64,000 nucleotides of DNA from Terriglobia bacterium (GTDB lineage: Bacteria; Acidobacteriota; Terriglobia; Terriglobales; Acidobacteriaceae), in the NCBI GenBank assembly GCA_021324365.1, contig JAJPJE010000041.1, positions 46,058-110,057 on the forward strand. The letters are read 5' to 3'. The first letter of the stretch is position 1. Each line of letters begins with the position of its first letter. Of this stretch, positions 24,241 to 33,468 are shown one piece after another. Both the position numbers and the translations under genes were made by a program. The notes beneath the pieces are model-generated. The model had not been told where the DNA came from. It saw nothing but the letters and a program-made list of their open reading frames with translations, and made no database searches.

Positions 24241-24861
24241 ATGGCAATTGTTGTGGTTGGCGGACATTCTCGGAGCGTCGGTAAAACGAGCGTCGTAGCG
24301 GGTCTGATCTCCGCTCTGCCCGAGATACACTGGACCGCCATCAAGGTCACGCAATACGGACATGGCATCTGTTCGGCGGATGGCCAGCCTTGCGATTGCG
24401 CAACCAACGACCATAGCTGGGCCGTTAATCCGGAACGCAGCCGCGATGGCGATAGCGACACCTCGCGTTTCTTAGTGGCCGGAGCGGAAAAAGTCTATTG
24501 GGCCAGGACGCGCCAGGGATACCTCGCCGAGGCGATGCCTCGGCTTCGCCAACTCATCTCTGAAAGCGCAGCCGTCATCATCGAATCCAACAGCATTATG
24601 AAGTTTGTCCGCCCCGACCTCTACCTGGCGGTTCTCGATTACGATAATGGCGATTTCAAAACGTCCGCACGCGAGTTCCTCGATTGTGCCAGTGCCATCA
24701 TCGTTCATGCCGAAAGCTCCACGGCTGTACCTGCATGGAAGAATGTTTCTCCTAAGCTCATTGAACGCAAGGCAGTTTTTCCTATCACTCCACCGCAGTA
24801 TGTGAGTCTCGCACTCCTTGACTTCGTACGCCAGAAGCTTAATTCCACCCTTTCTTTGTAA
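24241..24861 (+). CDS. P-loop NTPase-like protein, possibly MobB-related
   Basis: The 206-residue protein begins with a Walker A-like loop, VVGGHSRSVGKTSVVAGLIS, then TAIKVTQYGHG and DSDTSRFLVAGAEKVYW. This order resembles the MobB family, which binds GTP and helps molybdopterin-guanine dinucleotide synthesis. An acidic strand (AVIIESNSIMKFVRPDLYLA) fits a Walker B-like position. The MobB link is tentative: it is consistent with the molybdenum enzyme formate dehydrogenase in this genome, but there is no mob gene beside it. It has no clear Shine-Dalgarno. Confidence 0.6.
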   Translation: MAIVVVGGHSRSVGKTSVVAGLISALPEIHWTAIKVTQYGHGICSADGQPCDCATNDHSWAVNPERSRDGDSDTSRFLVAGAEKVYWARTRQGYLAEAMPRLRQLISESAAVIIESNSIMKFVRPDLYLAVLDYDNGDFKTSAREFLDCASAIIVHAESSTAVPAWKNVSPKLIERKAVFPITPPQYVSLALLDFVRQKLNSTLSL

Positions 24862-24947
24862 CCCGCACGCGAAGCCGTGTATCGAATTGATATAGTTGTT
24901 CAACTGCTTGTTGCCGTTCACTTCCGCTTAACGGAGCATATTGGTTC

Positions 24948-25355
24948 ATGCATATTCGCAACCTGAAGTTTGTGTTGCTGGTCCTCTGTTTTTTCGGTTT
25001 CGACCTAATCCTGATTGCTGAGAACTCCGCCGGAGGGCACGATCCGAACTGGAAGGTGCCGGCCTCCGCTGCGGCGAAGAGAAATCCCTTGGCTAAGGAT
25101 CCGGCTGCCGCAAAGGCAGGAAAGCTTGCTTTCGACCGCACCTGTTCCGCCTGCCACGGGGCCAAGGGAGACGCGGGTCTTGCCGGCGCATCGAACTTGC
25201 GTTCACCTGCAGTTCAGGCGCAGAGTGATGGCGCGCTTGAATGGAAGATTACTAATGGAAATTTCAATAAAGGCATGCCCTCATTCAATTCCATTCCCGA
25301 ACACCAGCGTTGGGAAATTGTGCGCTACATTCGCACCCTAAAAGACAGCAAGTAG
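24948..25355 (+). CDS. Secreted or membrane-anchored class I cytochrome c
   Basis: The 135-residue protein has an N-terminal hydrophobic export segment (FVLLVLCFFGFDLILIA), a CSACH haem-binding motif (C66, C69, H70) and a likely axial methionine, M110, in NKGMPSFNS. The C-terminal helix WEIVRYIRTL is typical of cytochrome c553-like domains. It would carry electrons in the periplasm. It is followed by the RibD-like gene, with which it has no clear functional link. Confidence 0.88.
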   Translation: MHIRNLKFVLLVLCFFGFDLILIAENSAGGHDPNWKVPASAAAKRNPLAKDPAAAKAGKLAFDRTCSACHGAKGDAGLAGASNLRSPAVQAQSDGALEWKITNGNFNKGMPSFNSIPEHQRWEIVRYIRTLKDSK

Positions 25356-25377
25356 CACTTACTCTAGTGGAGGCGCA

Positions 25378-26256
25378 TTGCGCAGCTTCGAAATCTTGTT
25401 CGATGAAGGCGAAGCTTCTCCTATCGATGATGCTGCTTATGCGCCTTACGGCAGATTAGGTTTTCCCCAGCCTACGCCCGAGCGTCCGTGGATCTATTCC
25501 AATTTTGTGCAATCGCTCGATGGCATCGTCTCTTTCCGCGGATATCACGCGTCCGGCGCCGATATTTCGCAGTCTTCCGAAGACCGCTGGCTGATGGATC
25601 TATTGCGCGCTCATGCGGACGCGGTGTTGGTCGGCGTGAATACCCTCATCGACGAGACCAATCTTCGGGGGAAAGAGAAGCGTGGTCCCGTCTTCCGCAT
25701 CATGGCGCCGGAAGTTCGCGAACTTCGTCGCAAGTTGGGCCGGGCGCGAGAGAAGAACGTCGTCGTTACTGGTTCCGGCAATATCGACCTGTCTGCCTAT
25801 CGTTGCTTCGATTGCGAACATGTGGACCCGATCGTACTCACCTCTAGAGCCGGCGCCGCGCGGCTGGCAAGGCGCAGTGCGAATCCGGGACTACAAATCA
25901 TTGCGGCTGGAGAGGAGGCTGTTGATTTGCCAGAAGCGATGCAGTTGCTCCAACGCAATTTTGAGATTCGATATCTGCTATGCGAGGGGGGGCCGACGCT
26001 TTACGCCAGCATGTCTCGGGCGGGGCTCATCGACGAGAAATTCTTAACAGTGGCGCCGATCGAAGTGGGAGAGTTTGTTCCCGACGATCAGCCGCGAACG
26101 CCAGAGGAACTTGCGACTCCCAAATTCACAACGGTTCGCCCGACGGTCTTTTTCGGCTCTGGTTTCACGAAGGAGACTGCATCCCGTTGGCGCTGGATCA
26201 GTTCGCGTCGTGTTGGCGACCACGAATTCAATCGCTACCGAATCGTCCGGGCCTGA
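25378..26256 (+). CDS. RibD C-terminal (DHFR-like) reductase domain protein
   Basis: This 292-residue protein carries the DHFR-like fold of RibD's reductase domain: PWIYSNFVQSLDGIVSFRG, then LRAHADAVLVGVNTLIDETN and a C-terminal YLLCEGGPTLYASMSRAGLI. RibD-C reduces the ribosyl group of a riboflavin precursor with NADPH; the deaminase domain is absent, so it may act on another substrate. The start is TTG at 25378 with GGAGG 4 bp before it. Gene context gives no riboflavin link. Confidence 0.78.
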   Translation: MRSFEILFDEGEASPIDDAAYAPYGRLGFPQPTPERPWIYSNFVQSLDGIVSFRGYHASGADISQSSEDRWLMDLLRAHADAVLVGVNTLIDETNLRGKEKRGPVFRIMAPEVRELRRKLGRAREKNVVVTGSGNIDLSAYRCFDCEHVDPIVLTSRAGAARLARRSANPGLQIIAAGEEAVDLPEAMQLLQRNFEIRYLLCEGGPTLYASMSRAGLIDEKFLTVAPIEVGEFVPDDQPRTPEELATPKFTTVRPTVFFGSGFTKETASRWRWISSRRVGDHEFNRYRIVRA

Positions 26257-26289
26257 GCTACATAGCATTTACAATTAACTCAGATCTCA

Positions 26290-27927
26290 ATGGCCGAAAC
26301 TCGCCAAATTCCGGCGATGGGAACGCTGATACGCCCTGCCTACATGAGGCGCGATCCATCGTGGTACGCGATCCCGTGGCAAGCCTGGTTGCTTGCAGCT
26401 TTGTCCGGCGTGTTGCAGGTACTCGTCTTTCCACTGCCGAACCTGAGTTGGCTCTGCTGGATCGCCATTACGCCGCTGTTAGTTGCGATCCTCCATGCGC
26501 GCCGACTGGGACGCGTGCCCAGCTCCGTTGCTTCTGTGCGCCAGGGGTTCGTTCTCGGATATCTAAGCGGAATCATCTTCTACCTCGGCTCGTGTAACTG
26601 GATTTACCACGTCATGCATGTGTACGGCGGCTTGGATGGCCCAGTCGCCGCTGGAATTCTGGTACTTTTCTGCTTCTATTTAGCGCTCGTGAATGCGGCT
26701 TTCGGCGCGCTGTTCGCGCTCGCGGCTGGCCGCCTGAAGCTCGGACCGAGGGCTCTCGTCCTCGCACCTTTTCTGTGGGTTGGGCTGGAGCTGTTTCGGA
26801 GTCGCATCATTGCATTCCCTTGGGATCTGATGGGCACTGCGCTCGTCGACAACATACCCCTTTCCCGGATTGCCACCATTACAGGCGTGTACGGCCTCTC
26901 TTTCGAGATCCTGTTGGTGAATGCCGCCTTTGCTTCCGTTTTCCTGGGTCGCCGTGAGCGCCGCACCCTGGTGCTGGCCGGATGCATCCTGCTGGTTGGC
27001 ATCCTTCAGACTGGAGCGTTTTTCACTGCTCCGCTGCAACCGGCGAACGGCACTGCGCGCCTTGTGCAACCGAATCTTGCGCTGGACCTGAACTGGACTC
27101 CTGCATTCTACGAGCAAACGCTCAACGACCTGAGCAAACTCAGTGTCCCACAACCCGGTGAGCTTATGCCCGGGGATCCGCTGCCCGATCTTGTCATCTG
27201 GCCCGAGTCACCCGCGCCGTTTTATGAGAACGATCCACGTTTCCAGCAGACCGTGGATAAGATTGCAGTCGATTCGCACGCGTATGTGATTGCAGGCGAG
27301 ATTGGACTAGGACCATCCGCAAACGACCGCGAGGTCTACAACTCGGCAGCGATAGTGACTCCGCAGGGGCGGGCGCTTGCTCGTTATGACAAAGTTCACC
27401 TGGTGCCATTCGGGGAGTACGTTCCTTTCAAGAACCTCTTTAGCTTTGCTGGGAAACTCACACGTGAAGTAAGCGACTTCTCGTTCGGCTACGAACGTAT
27501 GGCGTTGCCGGTTCACAGCTACAAGCTCAGTGTGTTCATCTGCTACGAAGCGGTGTTTCCCGACGAGGTACGTGAATTCGCCGCGAAGGGTGCGCAGGTG
27601 TTCATCAACATTTCGAACGACGGCTGGTTCGGGGATACCGGTGCTCCCGAACAACATCTACGGATGGCTCGCATGCGGGCCATCGAGAATGATCGCTGGA
27701 TTTTGCGTGCCACGAATACGGGTATATCTGCTTCGATTGATCCCTTCGGGCGGGTGGTGTCGACCTTGCCGCGTCACATTCGTGTCGCACTCGACGTCCC
27801 CTATGGGGTGATCACCGGAACCACGTTCTACACGCGTCACGGCGATTGGTTCGCATGGGCCTGTGCGATAATCGCGACAGGGGTTTTTCTCGCCCTTATT
27901 CTCAGAATCAGGACTGCAAAGTCATAA
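26290..27927 (+). CDS. lnt: Apolipoprotein N-acyltransferase
   Basis: Lnt adds the third acyl chain to bacterial lipoproteins in the inner membrane. The 545-residue protein has about seven membrane helices in the N-terminal part and a periplasmic nitrilase domain. The catalytic triad is visible as E306 (VIWPESPAPF), K368 (ARYDKVHLVPFGEY) and C418 (FICYEAVFPDE). A WFGDTGAPEQHLRMARMRAI helix follows, as in characterised Lnt proteins. Its TAA overlaps the prfB ATG by one base (TAATG), coupling the two. Confidence 0.94.
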   Translation: MAETRQIPAMGTLIRPAYMRRDPSWYAIPWQAWLLAALSGVLQVLVFPLPNLSWLCWIAITPLLVAILHARRLGRVPSSVASVRQGFVLGYLSGIIFYLGSCNWIYHVMHVYGGLDGPVAAGILVLFCFYLALVNAAFGALFALAAGRLKLGPRALVLAPFLWVGLELFRSRIIAFPWDLMGTALVDNIPLSRIATITGVYGLSFEILLVNAAFASVFLGRRERRTLVLAGCILLVGILQTGAFFTAPLQPANGTARLVQPNLALDLNWTPAFYEQTLNDLSKLSVPQPGELMPGDPLPDLVIWPESPAPFYENDPRFQQTVDKIAVDSHAYVIAGEIGLGPSANDREVYNSAAIVTPQGRALARYDKVHLVPFGEYVPFKNLFSFAGKLTREVSDFSFGYERMALPVHSYKLSVFICYEAVFPDEVREFAAKGAQVFINISNDGWFGDTGAPEQHLRMARMRAIENDRWILRATNTGISASIDPFGRVVSTLPRHIRVALDVPYGVITGTTFYTRHGDWFAWACAIIATGVFLALILRIRTAKS

Positions 27928-29031
27928 TGGTCGAAGAACTGGAACAGACGTACAGCGGTTTGCGCGACAAGGTTCGCGACCTGCGGGAGTATCTTTGACC
28001 CCTCGAAATCCCGCGCACAACTGAACGACATCGAAAAACAAGTAGCTGATCCCGGCATCTGGTCGAATCCCGAACGTTCGCAGTCGCTGATGCGCGAACG
28101 CAAGCGTCTGGAGTCTGCCTTGAGCACTGAGGCCGACCTGGCTCGCCGTGCTGGGGATATCGAAGCGTACTTCGAACTGGCCCGCGAAGGCGAGCAGGTG
28201 GAGTCGGACCTGAAGCGTGAGATTGATGCTCTCCAGGTGCAGGTCGAGAAATTGGAAACTGAGACGCTGCTGTCGGGCCCGAATGACCTGCTCAACGCCA
28301 TTGTGACCATCCATCCAGGAGCCGGCGGAACTGAATCGCAGGACTGGGCAGACATGTTATTGCGAATGTATCTGCGATGGGCCGAGCGCGAGGGCTTCAG
28401 TGCCGTCGTGAACGATTATCAGCCGGGCGAAGAGGCTGGTCTGAAGTCGGCGACTTTCACGGTGAGCGGCGACTATGCCTACGGCATGCTCACGAGCGAA
28501 ATCGGCGTGCATCGTCTGGTTCGAATTTCACCCTTCGATCAAGCCAAGCGCCGCCATACTTCTTTCAGCAGCATCTTCGTTTCGCCCGAAATTGATGAAA
28601 GCATTCAGGTCGACATCAGGCCAGAGGATCTTCGTGTCGATACCTATCGCTCGGGCGGGAAGGGCGGTCAGCACGTGAACACGACTGATTCCGCCGTGCG
28701 GATCACACACATTCCCACGGGTATCGTCGTGAGCTGCCAGAACGAGCGCTCGCAACACAAGAATCGCGAACGGGCCATGAGTATGCTGCGCTCGAAACTG
28801 TACGAGCACGAAATGGAAAAGAAGCGAGCGGAGACGAAGAAGATCGAGGATTCCAAGCTCGATATCGGCTTCGGCTCGCAGATCCGTTCGTATGTGCTGG
28901 CACCCTATCGCATGGTTAAGGACCATCGCACCAAAATGGAAATTGGTGATGTCGATCGTGTACTCGACGGTGACTTGCAACCACTCATTCGGGCGTATCT
29001 GCTGATGAGGCGAGACGAGCAAAGTTCGTAG
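27927..29031 (+). CDS. prfB: Peptide chain release factor 2 with programmed +1 frameshift
   Basis: RF2 terminates translation at UGA and UAA. The ATG at 27927 opens a 23-codon frame ending CTT TGA at 27993-27998; a +1 shift at CTT-T-GAC joins it to the main frame (first shifted codon GAC at 27997), giving about 367 residues, the normal RF2 length. A CGGGAG Shine-Dalgarno-like sequence lies just upstream, as required for the autoregulatory shift. The main frame has the GGQ motif (SGGKGGQHVNTTDSAV) and the UGA-reading SPF tripeptide (RISPFDQAKRR). An annotation starting at 28090 would miss the N-terminus. Confidence 0.95.
27984..27999 (+). promoter_or_regulatory. prfB programmed +1 frameshift site
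   Basis: The sequence CGGGAGTATCTTTGAC contains the Shine-Dalgarno-like CGGGAG, 3 bp spacing, and the slippery CUU followed by UGA-C. In the known RF2 autoregulation, low RF2 slows termination at this UGA and lets the ribosome slip +1. All elements are conserved here. Confidence 0.92.
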
Positions 29032-29091
29032 TGTCTTTGACCCGGCATTTCGGAAGCTCACAGGCGAGGATGCCCGCCACATCGAAATAAA

Positions 29092-29760
29092 ATGAACGTT
29101 GGCACTAGCATCGAGCGTTCTGCCCTGATCCGTCGCGGCCTTCGCCTCGAATATTTCACACTGGTCTGGAATTGTCTCGAAGCGATCGTTGCGATTGTCT
29201 CCGGATTATTTGCCGGTAGCATTGCTCTGGTTGGGTTTGGCTTCGACTCGGTGATCGAGTGCGCTTCCGGTGCGACGCTTCTCTGGCGGCTGCATTCTGA
29301 TCACGACCCCGCAAACCGTGAACGCCGCGAGCGATTGGCGGTTCGGCTAGTCGGGGCCAGCTTTGTCCTGCTGGCGACCTATCTCGCCTACGATGCAATT
29401 CACACGCTCGTTCGGCGAGAGGCACCAGAGAAGAGCTTGCCGGGCATCCTCCTGGCGGTTGCGTCCTTAATCGTCATGCCACTGCTTGCACGCGGCAAAC
29501 GCAGCGTCGCCTCTGCCCTGAGCAGCAATGCAATGCGCGCCGATTCGCGACAAACCGACCTGTGCGCTTACTTGTCTGCGATTTTGCTCGGCGGCCTGAT
29601 CGTGAACGCGTTGTTCAGTTGGTGGTGGGCTGACCCCTTCGCCGCTCTGATCATGCTGCCAATCATTCTGCGGGAGGGTGTGCAAGGCTTGCGCGGGGAA
29701 ACCTGCTGTGACTCTTCCGTCGAAGATCACTGCTGTCATGACGAGGTAAAACAGGCATGA
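29092..29760 (+). CDS. Cation transporter of the CDF-like family
   Basis: This 222-residue protein has several membrane helices. The N-terminal LEYFTLVWNCLEAIVAIVSG and GSIALVGFGFDSVIECASGA fit the cation diffusion facilitator core, where FGFDSVIE replaces the usual HSLxD metal-binding motif. SNAMRADSRQTDLCAYLSAI is the second metal-binding-like helix. The C-terminal tail is Cys/His-rich (CCDSSVEDHCCHDE), suggesting metal binding, but the usual cytoplasmic domain is missing. Metal is unknown. It overlaps the HD gene by 4 bp. Confidence 0.78.
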   Translation: MNVGTSIERSALIRRGLRLEYFTLVWNCLEAIVAIVSGLFAGSIALVGFGFDSVIECASGATLLWRLHSDHDPANRERRERLAVRLVGASFVLLATYLAYDAIHTLVRREAPEKSLPGILLAVASLIVMPLLARGKRSVASALSSNAMRADSRQTDLCAYLSAILLGGLIVNALFSWWWADPFAALIMLPIILREGVQGLRGETCCDSSVEDHCCHDEVKQA

Positions 29761-30389
29761 GAGATGCCTCGGTCTCGCGTCTTGGCCAGCGGTTTCGCCG
29801 CGCCTTGCTGTTGGCTGCTGAACTTCATGCCGATCAGGTGAAGAAGGGCGGGCACAATATTCCGTACATCTCACACCTATTGGGAGTGACGTCGCTTGTC
29901 ATCGAATTCGGAGGCGATGAAGATATGGCGATCGCGGCCTTGCTGCATGATGCCGTGGAAGACCAGGGTGGCCGTCCTACTCTGGAACGGATTCGTGCGG
30001 ACTATGGCAACCGGGTGGCACACATCGTTGAAGGCTGCACGGACTCGGAAATCGATCCCAAACCACCATGGTTGGAACGCAAACAGGCTTACGTTCGTCA
30101 CGTACGCGAACATGCCGACTCGGAAGTAACCTTGGTTTCCACGGCCGATAAGTTACACAATGTACGTGCGATCCTGGCAGATTTTCGCGAACTGGGCGAT
30201 CCTGTATTCGACCGCTTCAAAGGCCGAAAGGACGGCACCCTCTGGTATTACCGCGCCATGGTGGATGCCTTTCGCGATGCCATGCTTCGCAACGGCTTGA
30301 CGCCATACGCGCGAGGCAATCAGCGGTTGCTCGACGAATTAGATCGAGAACTCCGTGCGCTGGAGTCAGGAGTGGCAGGGAAGCGATAG
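29757..30389 (+). CDS. HD-domain phosphohydrolase, RelA/SpoT hydrolase-like
   Basis: This 210-residue protein is a stand-alone HD domain: LLLAAELHADQVKKGGHNIPYISH, LLHDAVEDQGG (HD motif) and STADKLHNVRAIL. The pattern is that of the ppGpp hydrolase domain of SpoT and of small alarmone hydrolases; no synthetase or ACT domain is present. A role in (p)ppGpp breakdown is therefore plausible but unproven. The ATG overlaps the transporter stop, and the next gene follows 2 bp later, so the three appear co-transcribed. Confidence 0.82.
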   Translation: MRDASVSRLGQRFRRALLLAAELHADQVKKGGHNIPYISHLLGVTSLVIEFGGDEDMAIAALLHDAVEDQGGRPTLERIRADYGNRVAHIVEGCTDSEIDPKPPWLERKQAYVRHVREHADSEVTLVSTADKLHNVRAILADFRELGDPVFDRFKGRKDGTLWYYRAMVDAFRDAMLRNGLTPYARGNQRLLDELDRELRALESGVAGKR

Positions 30390-30391
30390 CA

Positions 30392-31531
30392 ATGCCGAAG
30401 ATGATCGACCTAATTCGTGAGTCGGCAGTGCCCGCATCGGTGATGCGCTCCGCGGCGCATGGTGCGCTCACGCTACCCTCGGACGAGATTGTTGAGATCC
30501 TTGTTTACCTCTCGCAGCACCCGATCTTTGGTGAGCAGGCTCGTCTGACGCTGGCAGGTTTCAAGGAAGACAAACTTCAACCGGTTGCCGCTAATTCACA
30601 GACCCCTTCGGCTGTGCTGGATTATCTAATAGCATCAGGGAATCTTCGTCCGGCACTATTGCCGGTTCTACTCGAAAACCCGTCGGTTCCGGATAAAGAC
30701 ATCATCGAACTTGCGAAAACAGGTTCCCGCGACGTCGTTGTTCAATTAGTTGGGAGTTCGCGTGCGCGATCGATCCCGCGTGTTTGCGATGAGCTTACCC
30801 GAAACCCGCACCTCACTCCTGCCGAGATCTCTTCGTTAGCTTCTAGCTCCCAAGTGCCAGAATTGAAGCCAGATCAGGAGGCCGCCGCGAAGGAGCCAGA
30901 TGCGCCCGAAGTCGAAGCGGAACTCGCCCGTTACCAGGCAGAAAATGCAGCGGCCATAGCCGCGGCTGAAGGGAAGCCGTTCGAACTCGCTGAAGCAAGC
31001 GAGGAAGAACGCGGGCACCTGCAATCTGCGCCTGCGGCCGAGCCAGCAAAGACCGTGACTCCTCAGGCTCCGGCCGCGAAAGTTGCTGCCGAAAAGCCGG
31101 AACGACTTTCTACTTTGCAGAAGATAGCGCGCTTGAGCGTCGGTGAGCGCGTTCAACTGGCGATGAAGGGCAGCCGTGACGAGCGCTTCATTCTGATTCG
31201 GGATGGCTCAAAGGTGGTTTCTGCAGCCGTGCTGGAATCGCCGAAGCTTACGGACCAGGAAGTCGAAACGTTTGCCGCCATGAAGAACGTACAGGAGAGT
31301 GTTCTTCGCGGCATTGCCAGCAAGCGTAAGTTCATGAAGCTCTACGCTGTCACACGCTCATTAACAGCCAATCCACGCTGTCCGCTTGATGTTGCGCTGC
31401 CATTAATGAAAAACCTGCTTGCTCCGGATCTCAAGTCGCTCTCGATGAATAAGAATGTCTCCGATACTCTTCGCAAGCTGGCCTTCAAAATGCATCGCGA
31501 GAAGACGCAATCCAACAAGAAGTCGGAGTAA
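30392..31531 (+). CDS. Helical-repeat protein, function unknown
   Basis: The 379-residue protein is soluble, with no signal sequence. The N-terminal 150 residues look like repeated short helices (IVEILVYLSQHPIFGEQARL, LLPVLLENPSVPDKDIIELA, VCDELTRNPHLTPAEISSLA), as in HEAT or DUF2336-like proteins. A Pro/Ala/Glu-rich middle (~155-235) leads to a second helical part with LSVGERVQLAMKGSRDERFI. It is the last gene of the transporter/HD operon. I recognise no characterised homologue. Confidence 0.7.
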   Translation: MPKMIDLIRESAVPASVMRSAAHGALTLPSDEIVEILVYLSQHPIFGEQARLTLAGFKEDKLQPVAANSQTPSAVLDYLIASGNLRPALLPVLLENPSVPDKDIIELAKTGSRDVVVQLVGSSRARSIPRVCDELTRNPHLTPAEISSLASSSQVPELKPDQEAAAKEPDAPEVEAELARYQAENAAAIAAAEGKPFELAEASEEERGHLQSAPAAEPAKTVTPQAPAAKVAAEKPERLSTLQKIARLSVGERVQLAMKGSRDERFILIRDGSKVVSAAVLESPKLTDQEVETFAAMKNVQESVLRGIASKRKFMKLYAVTRSLTANPRCPLDVALPLMKNLLAPDLKSLSMNKNVSDTLRKLAFKMHREKTQSNKKSE

Positions 31532-31642
31532 CCGAGTTCGAGTTGTCAGGATTGCTGCCGCCATCGCGAGTGCGAAGGAATGGCATAACCTCTGGCCATA
31601 ATCGTTTTGCCCCTTTAAAATCTCTGGTTCTGGAGATTCGAC

Positions 31643-32065
31643 GTGCCCGAGTCCGATCCAATATCCGAGCTGCTGCGTAACGCGAAAACCATCGCCGTGG
31701 TGGGTCTTTCCGACAATCCGCTTCGCCCCAGTTACGGTGTATCCGCGTACATGCAATCGCACGGCTACCAGATCATCCCAGTGAATCCGCAGACCGACCA
31801 TGTTCTTGGCGAGAAATCGTATGCCTCCCTGCTCGATATCCCTGGACAAATTGACATTGTCGACATCTTCCGCCGCTCAGAGTTCGTGCCCGACATCGTA
31901 GACCAGGCAATTCAACGCGAAGCAAAGTGTGTCTGGATGCAAGAAGGCGTGGTCCACGAGAAGGCTGCGGAAAAAGCCCGTCACGCAGGGATTTTCGTCG
32001 TCATGGATAGCTGCATCCTGAAAGAGCACCGCGCCCGCTTCCTTAGTCCACTGCAGTCATTTTGA
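31643..32065 (+). CDS. CoA-binding protein (YccU family)
   Basis: This 140-residue Rossmann-type protein has the CoA-binding domain pattern: LLRNAKTIAVVGLSDNPLRP, IIPVNPQTDHVLGEKSYASL and a C-terminal VVMDSCILKEHRAR. It resembles YccU and the N-terminal part of succinyl-CoA synthetase-like proteins; no enzymatic reaction is established. The start is GTG at 31643, and a convergent minus-strand gene ends 45 bp downstream. Confidence 0.86.
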   Translation: MPESDPISELLRNAKTIAVVGLSDNPLRPSYGVSAYMQSHGYQIIPVNPQTDHVLGEKSYASLLDIPGQIDIVDIFRRSEFVPDIVDQAIQREAKCVWMQEGVVHEKAAEKARHAGIFVVMDSCILKEHRARFLSPLQSF

Positions 32066-32109
32066 GGGCCATCGAATTAAGGTGAAGTGCAAGAGAGCAA
32101 CCGCGGAAT

Positions 32110-33468
32110 TCAGGTTCCGCTCGTTTGAGGATTACTGTTAGCGGCCTTCTCGCGCTTCCGTCGGATCTCCTCCATCCGTTCCCTGATTCGTTTTTCGACA
32201 CCTTCATTCGTCGGGTGGTAATAGTGCCGTTTCTTCAGACGATCGGGCAAACACTGCATATCAGCAACTTTGCCTTCCACGTCGTGCGCATACTGGTAAC
32301 CGGAACTGTATCCGAGTTGCTTCATCAGCGATGTGGGGGCATTTCTCAGATGCAGCGGTACTGCGTCTTGAGCCGTTTCTTCCACGTCCCGCTGTACCGA
32401 ACCGTATGCGGTGTACAAAGCATTTGATTTTGGTGCCAGTGCCAGATAAACGACGGCTTGAGCCAACGCCAGGTTTCCTTCCGGCATGCCGATGAAGTCC
32501 ACTGCGTCACGGGCGGCCATGCACAACGAAAGCGCATTCGGGTCTGCCAGGCCGATGTCCTCCACCGACATTCTTACAACCCGGCGTGCGATGTACAACG
32601 GGTCTTCTCCGGCCTCGAGCATCCGTCCCAGCCAGTACAGCGATGCATCCGGATCGCTGTTTCGGACGGACTTATGCAGTGCCGAGATGAGGTTGTAATG
32701 CTCCTCGCCTGACTTGTCATACAGCAGAATGCGCTTCTGCACCGCGTCCTGCACCATCGGCTCCGTGATCTCTCGCTCCGCCGTCTGCTGCGCGAGCGTA
32801 CTTGCGACCTCCAACACGTTGTACGCCGAGCGCGCGTCTCCGCTCGAATAGGCTGCGATTCGCGACAAGGCTCCGTCAGATGCCGTTACTCGGAGTTTGC
32901 CAAGGCCGCGCTCGATGTCTTCCAATGCACGGCGCAGCAACTCGACAATCTGCTCCCCAGTCAAAGGATTCAGTACGTAGACTCTGCACCGCGACAGCAG
33001 TGCCGATATGATCTCGAACGAAGGATTTTCGGTGGTCGCGCCGATCAATCGAATGGATCCCTTTTCGACGTATGGAAGAAAAGCATCCTGCTGCGCCTTG
33101 TTAAAGCGGTGGATTTCGTCGATGAATACAATTGTCCTTGTACGGAACTGCCGCGCTTTGTCGGCATCAGCCATTACCTGTTTAATCTCTTTGATTCCTG
33201 CCAGCACCGCCGAAAATTCGATGAACTCCGCCCGCGTCATCCGCGCAATGATGTGCGCCAGCGTGGTCTTGCCTACCCCTGGGGGGCCCCAGAAGATGAT
33301 CGAACCCGGCTCATCCCGTTCGATTTGCAGCCGCAGCGGTTTGCCTGGTGCGAGCAGATGCTCCTGTCCCACGAACTCATCCAGTGTTCGGGGACGCATC
33401 CGATCAGCAAGCGGACGAGTCACGTCCGATGGTTCGGGTCCGCTTGGAATCGGAGCGAATAAGCTCAT
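32110..33468 (-). CDS. rarA: Replication-associated recombination ATPase RarA (MgsA)
   Basis: RarA is a clamp-loader-like AAA+ ATPase acting at stalled replication forks. The 452 residues show LADRMRPRTLDEFVGQEHLL, Walker A GPPGVGKTTLAHIIA, Walker B TIVFIDEIHRFNKAQQDAFL and sensor region IGATTENPSF, followed by the C-terminal tetramerisation region (GEDPLYIARRVVRMSVEDIG). Its ATG overlaps the stop of the upstream RNA methyltransferase gene by 4 bp, so the two are coupled. Length is close to family norm. Confidence 0.95.
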   Translation of the reverse strand: MSLFAPIPSGPEPSDVTRPLADRMRPRTLDEFVGQEHLLAPGKPLRLQIERDEPGSIIFWGPPGVGKTTLAHIIARMTRAEFIEFSAVLAGIKEIKQVMADADKARQFRTRTIVFIDEIHRFNKAQQDAFLPYVEKGSIRLIGATTENPSFEIISALLSRCRVYVLNPLTGEQIVELLRRALEDIERGLGKLRVTASDGALSRIAAYSSGDARSAYNVLEVASTLAQQTAEREITEPMVQDAVQKRILLYDKSGEEHYNLISALHKSVRNSDPDASLYWLGRMLEAGEDPLYIARRVVRMSVEDIGLADPNALSLCMAARDAVDFIGMPEGNLALAQAVVYLALAPKSNALYTAYGSVQRDVEETAQDAVPLHLRNAPTSLMKQLGYSSGYQYAHDVEGKVADMQCLPDRLKKRHYYHPTNEGVEKRIRERMEEIRRKREKAANSNPQTSGT

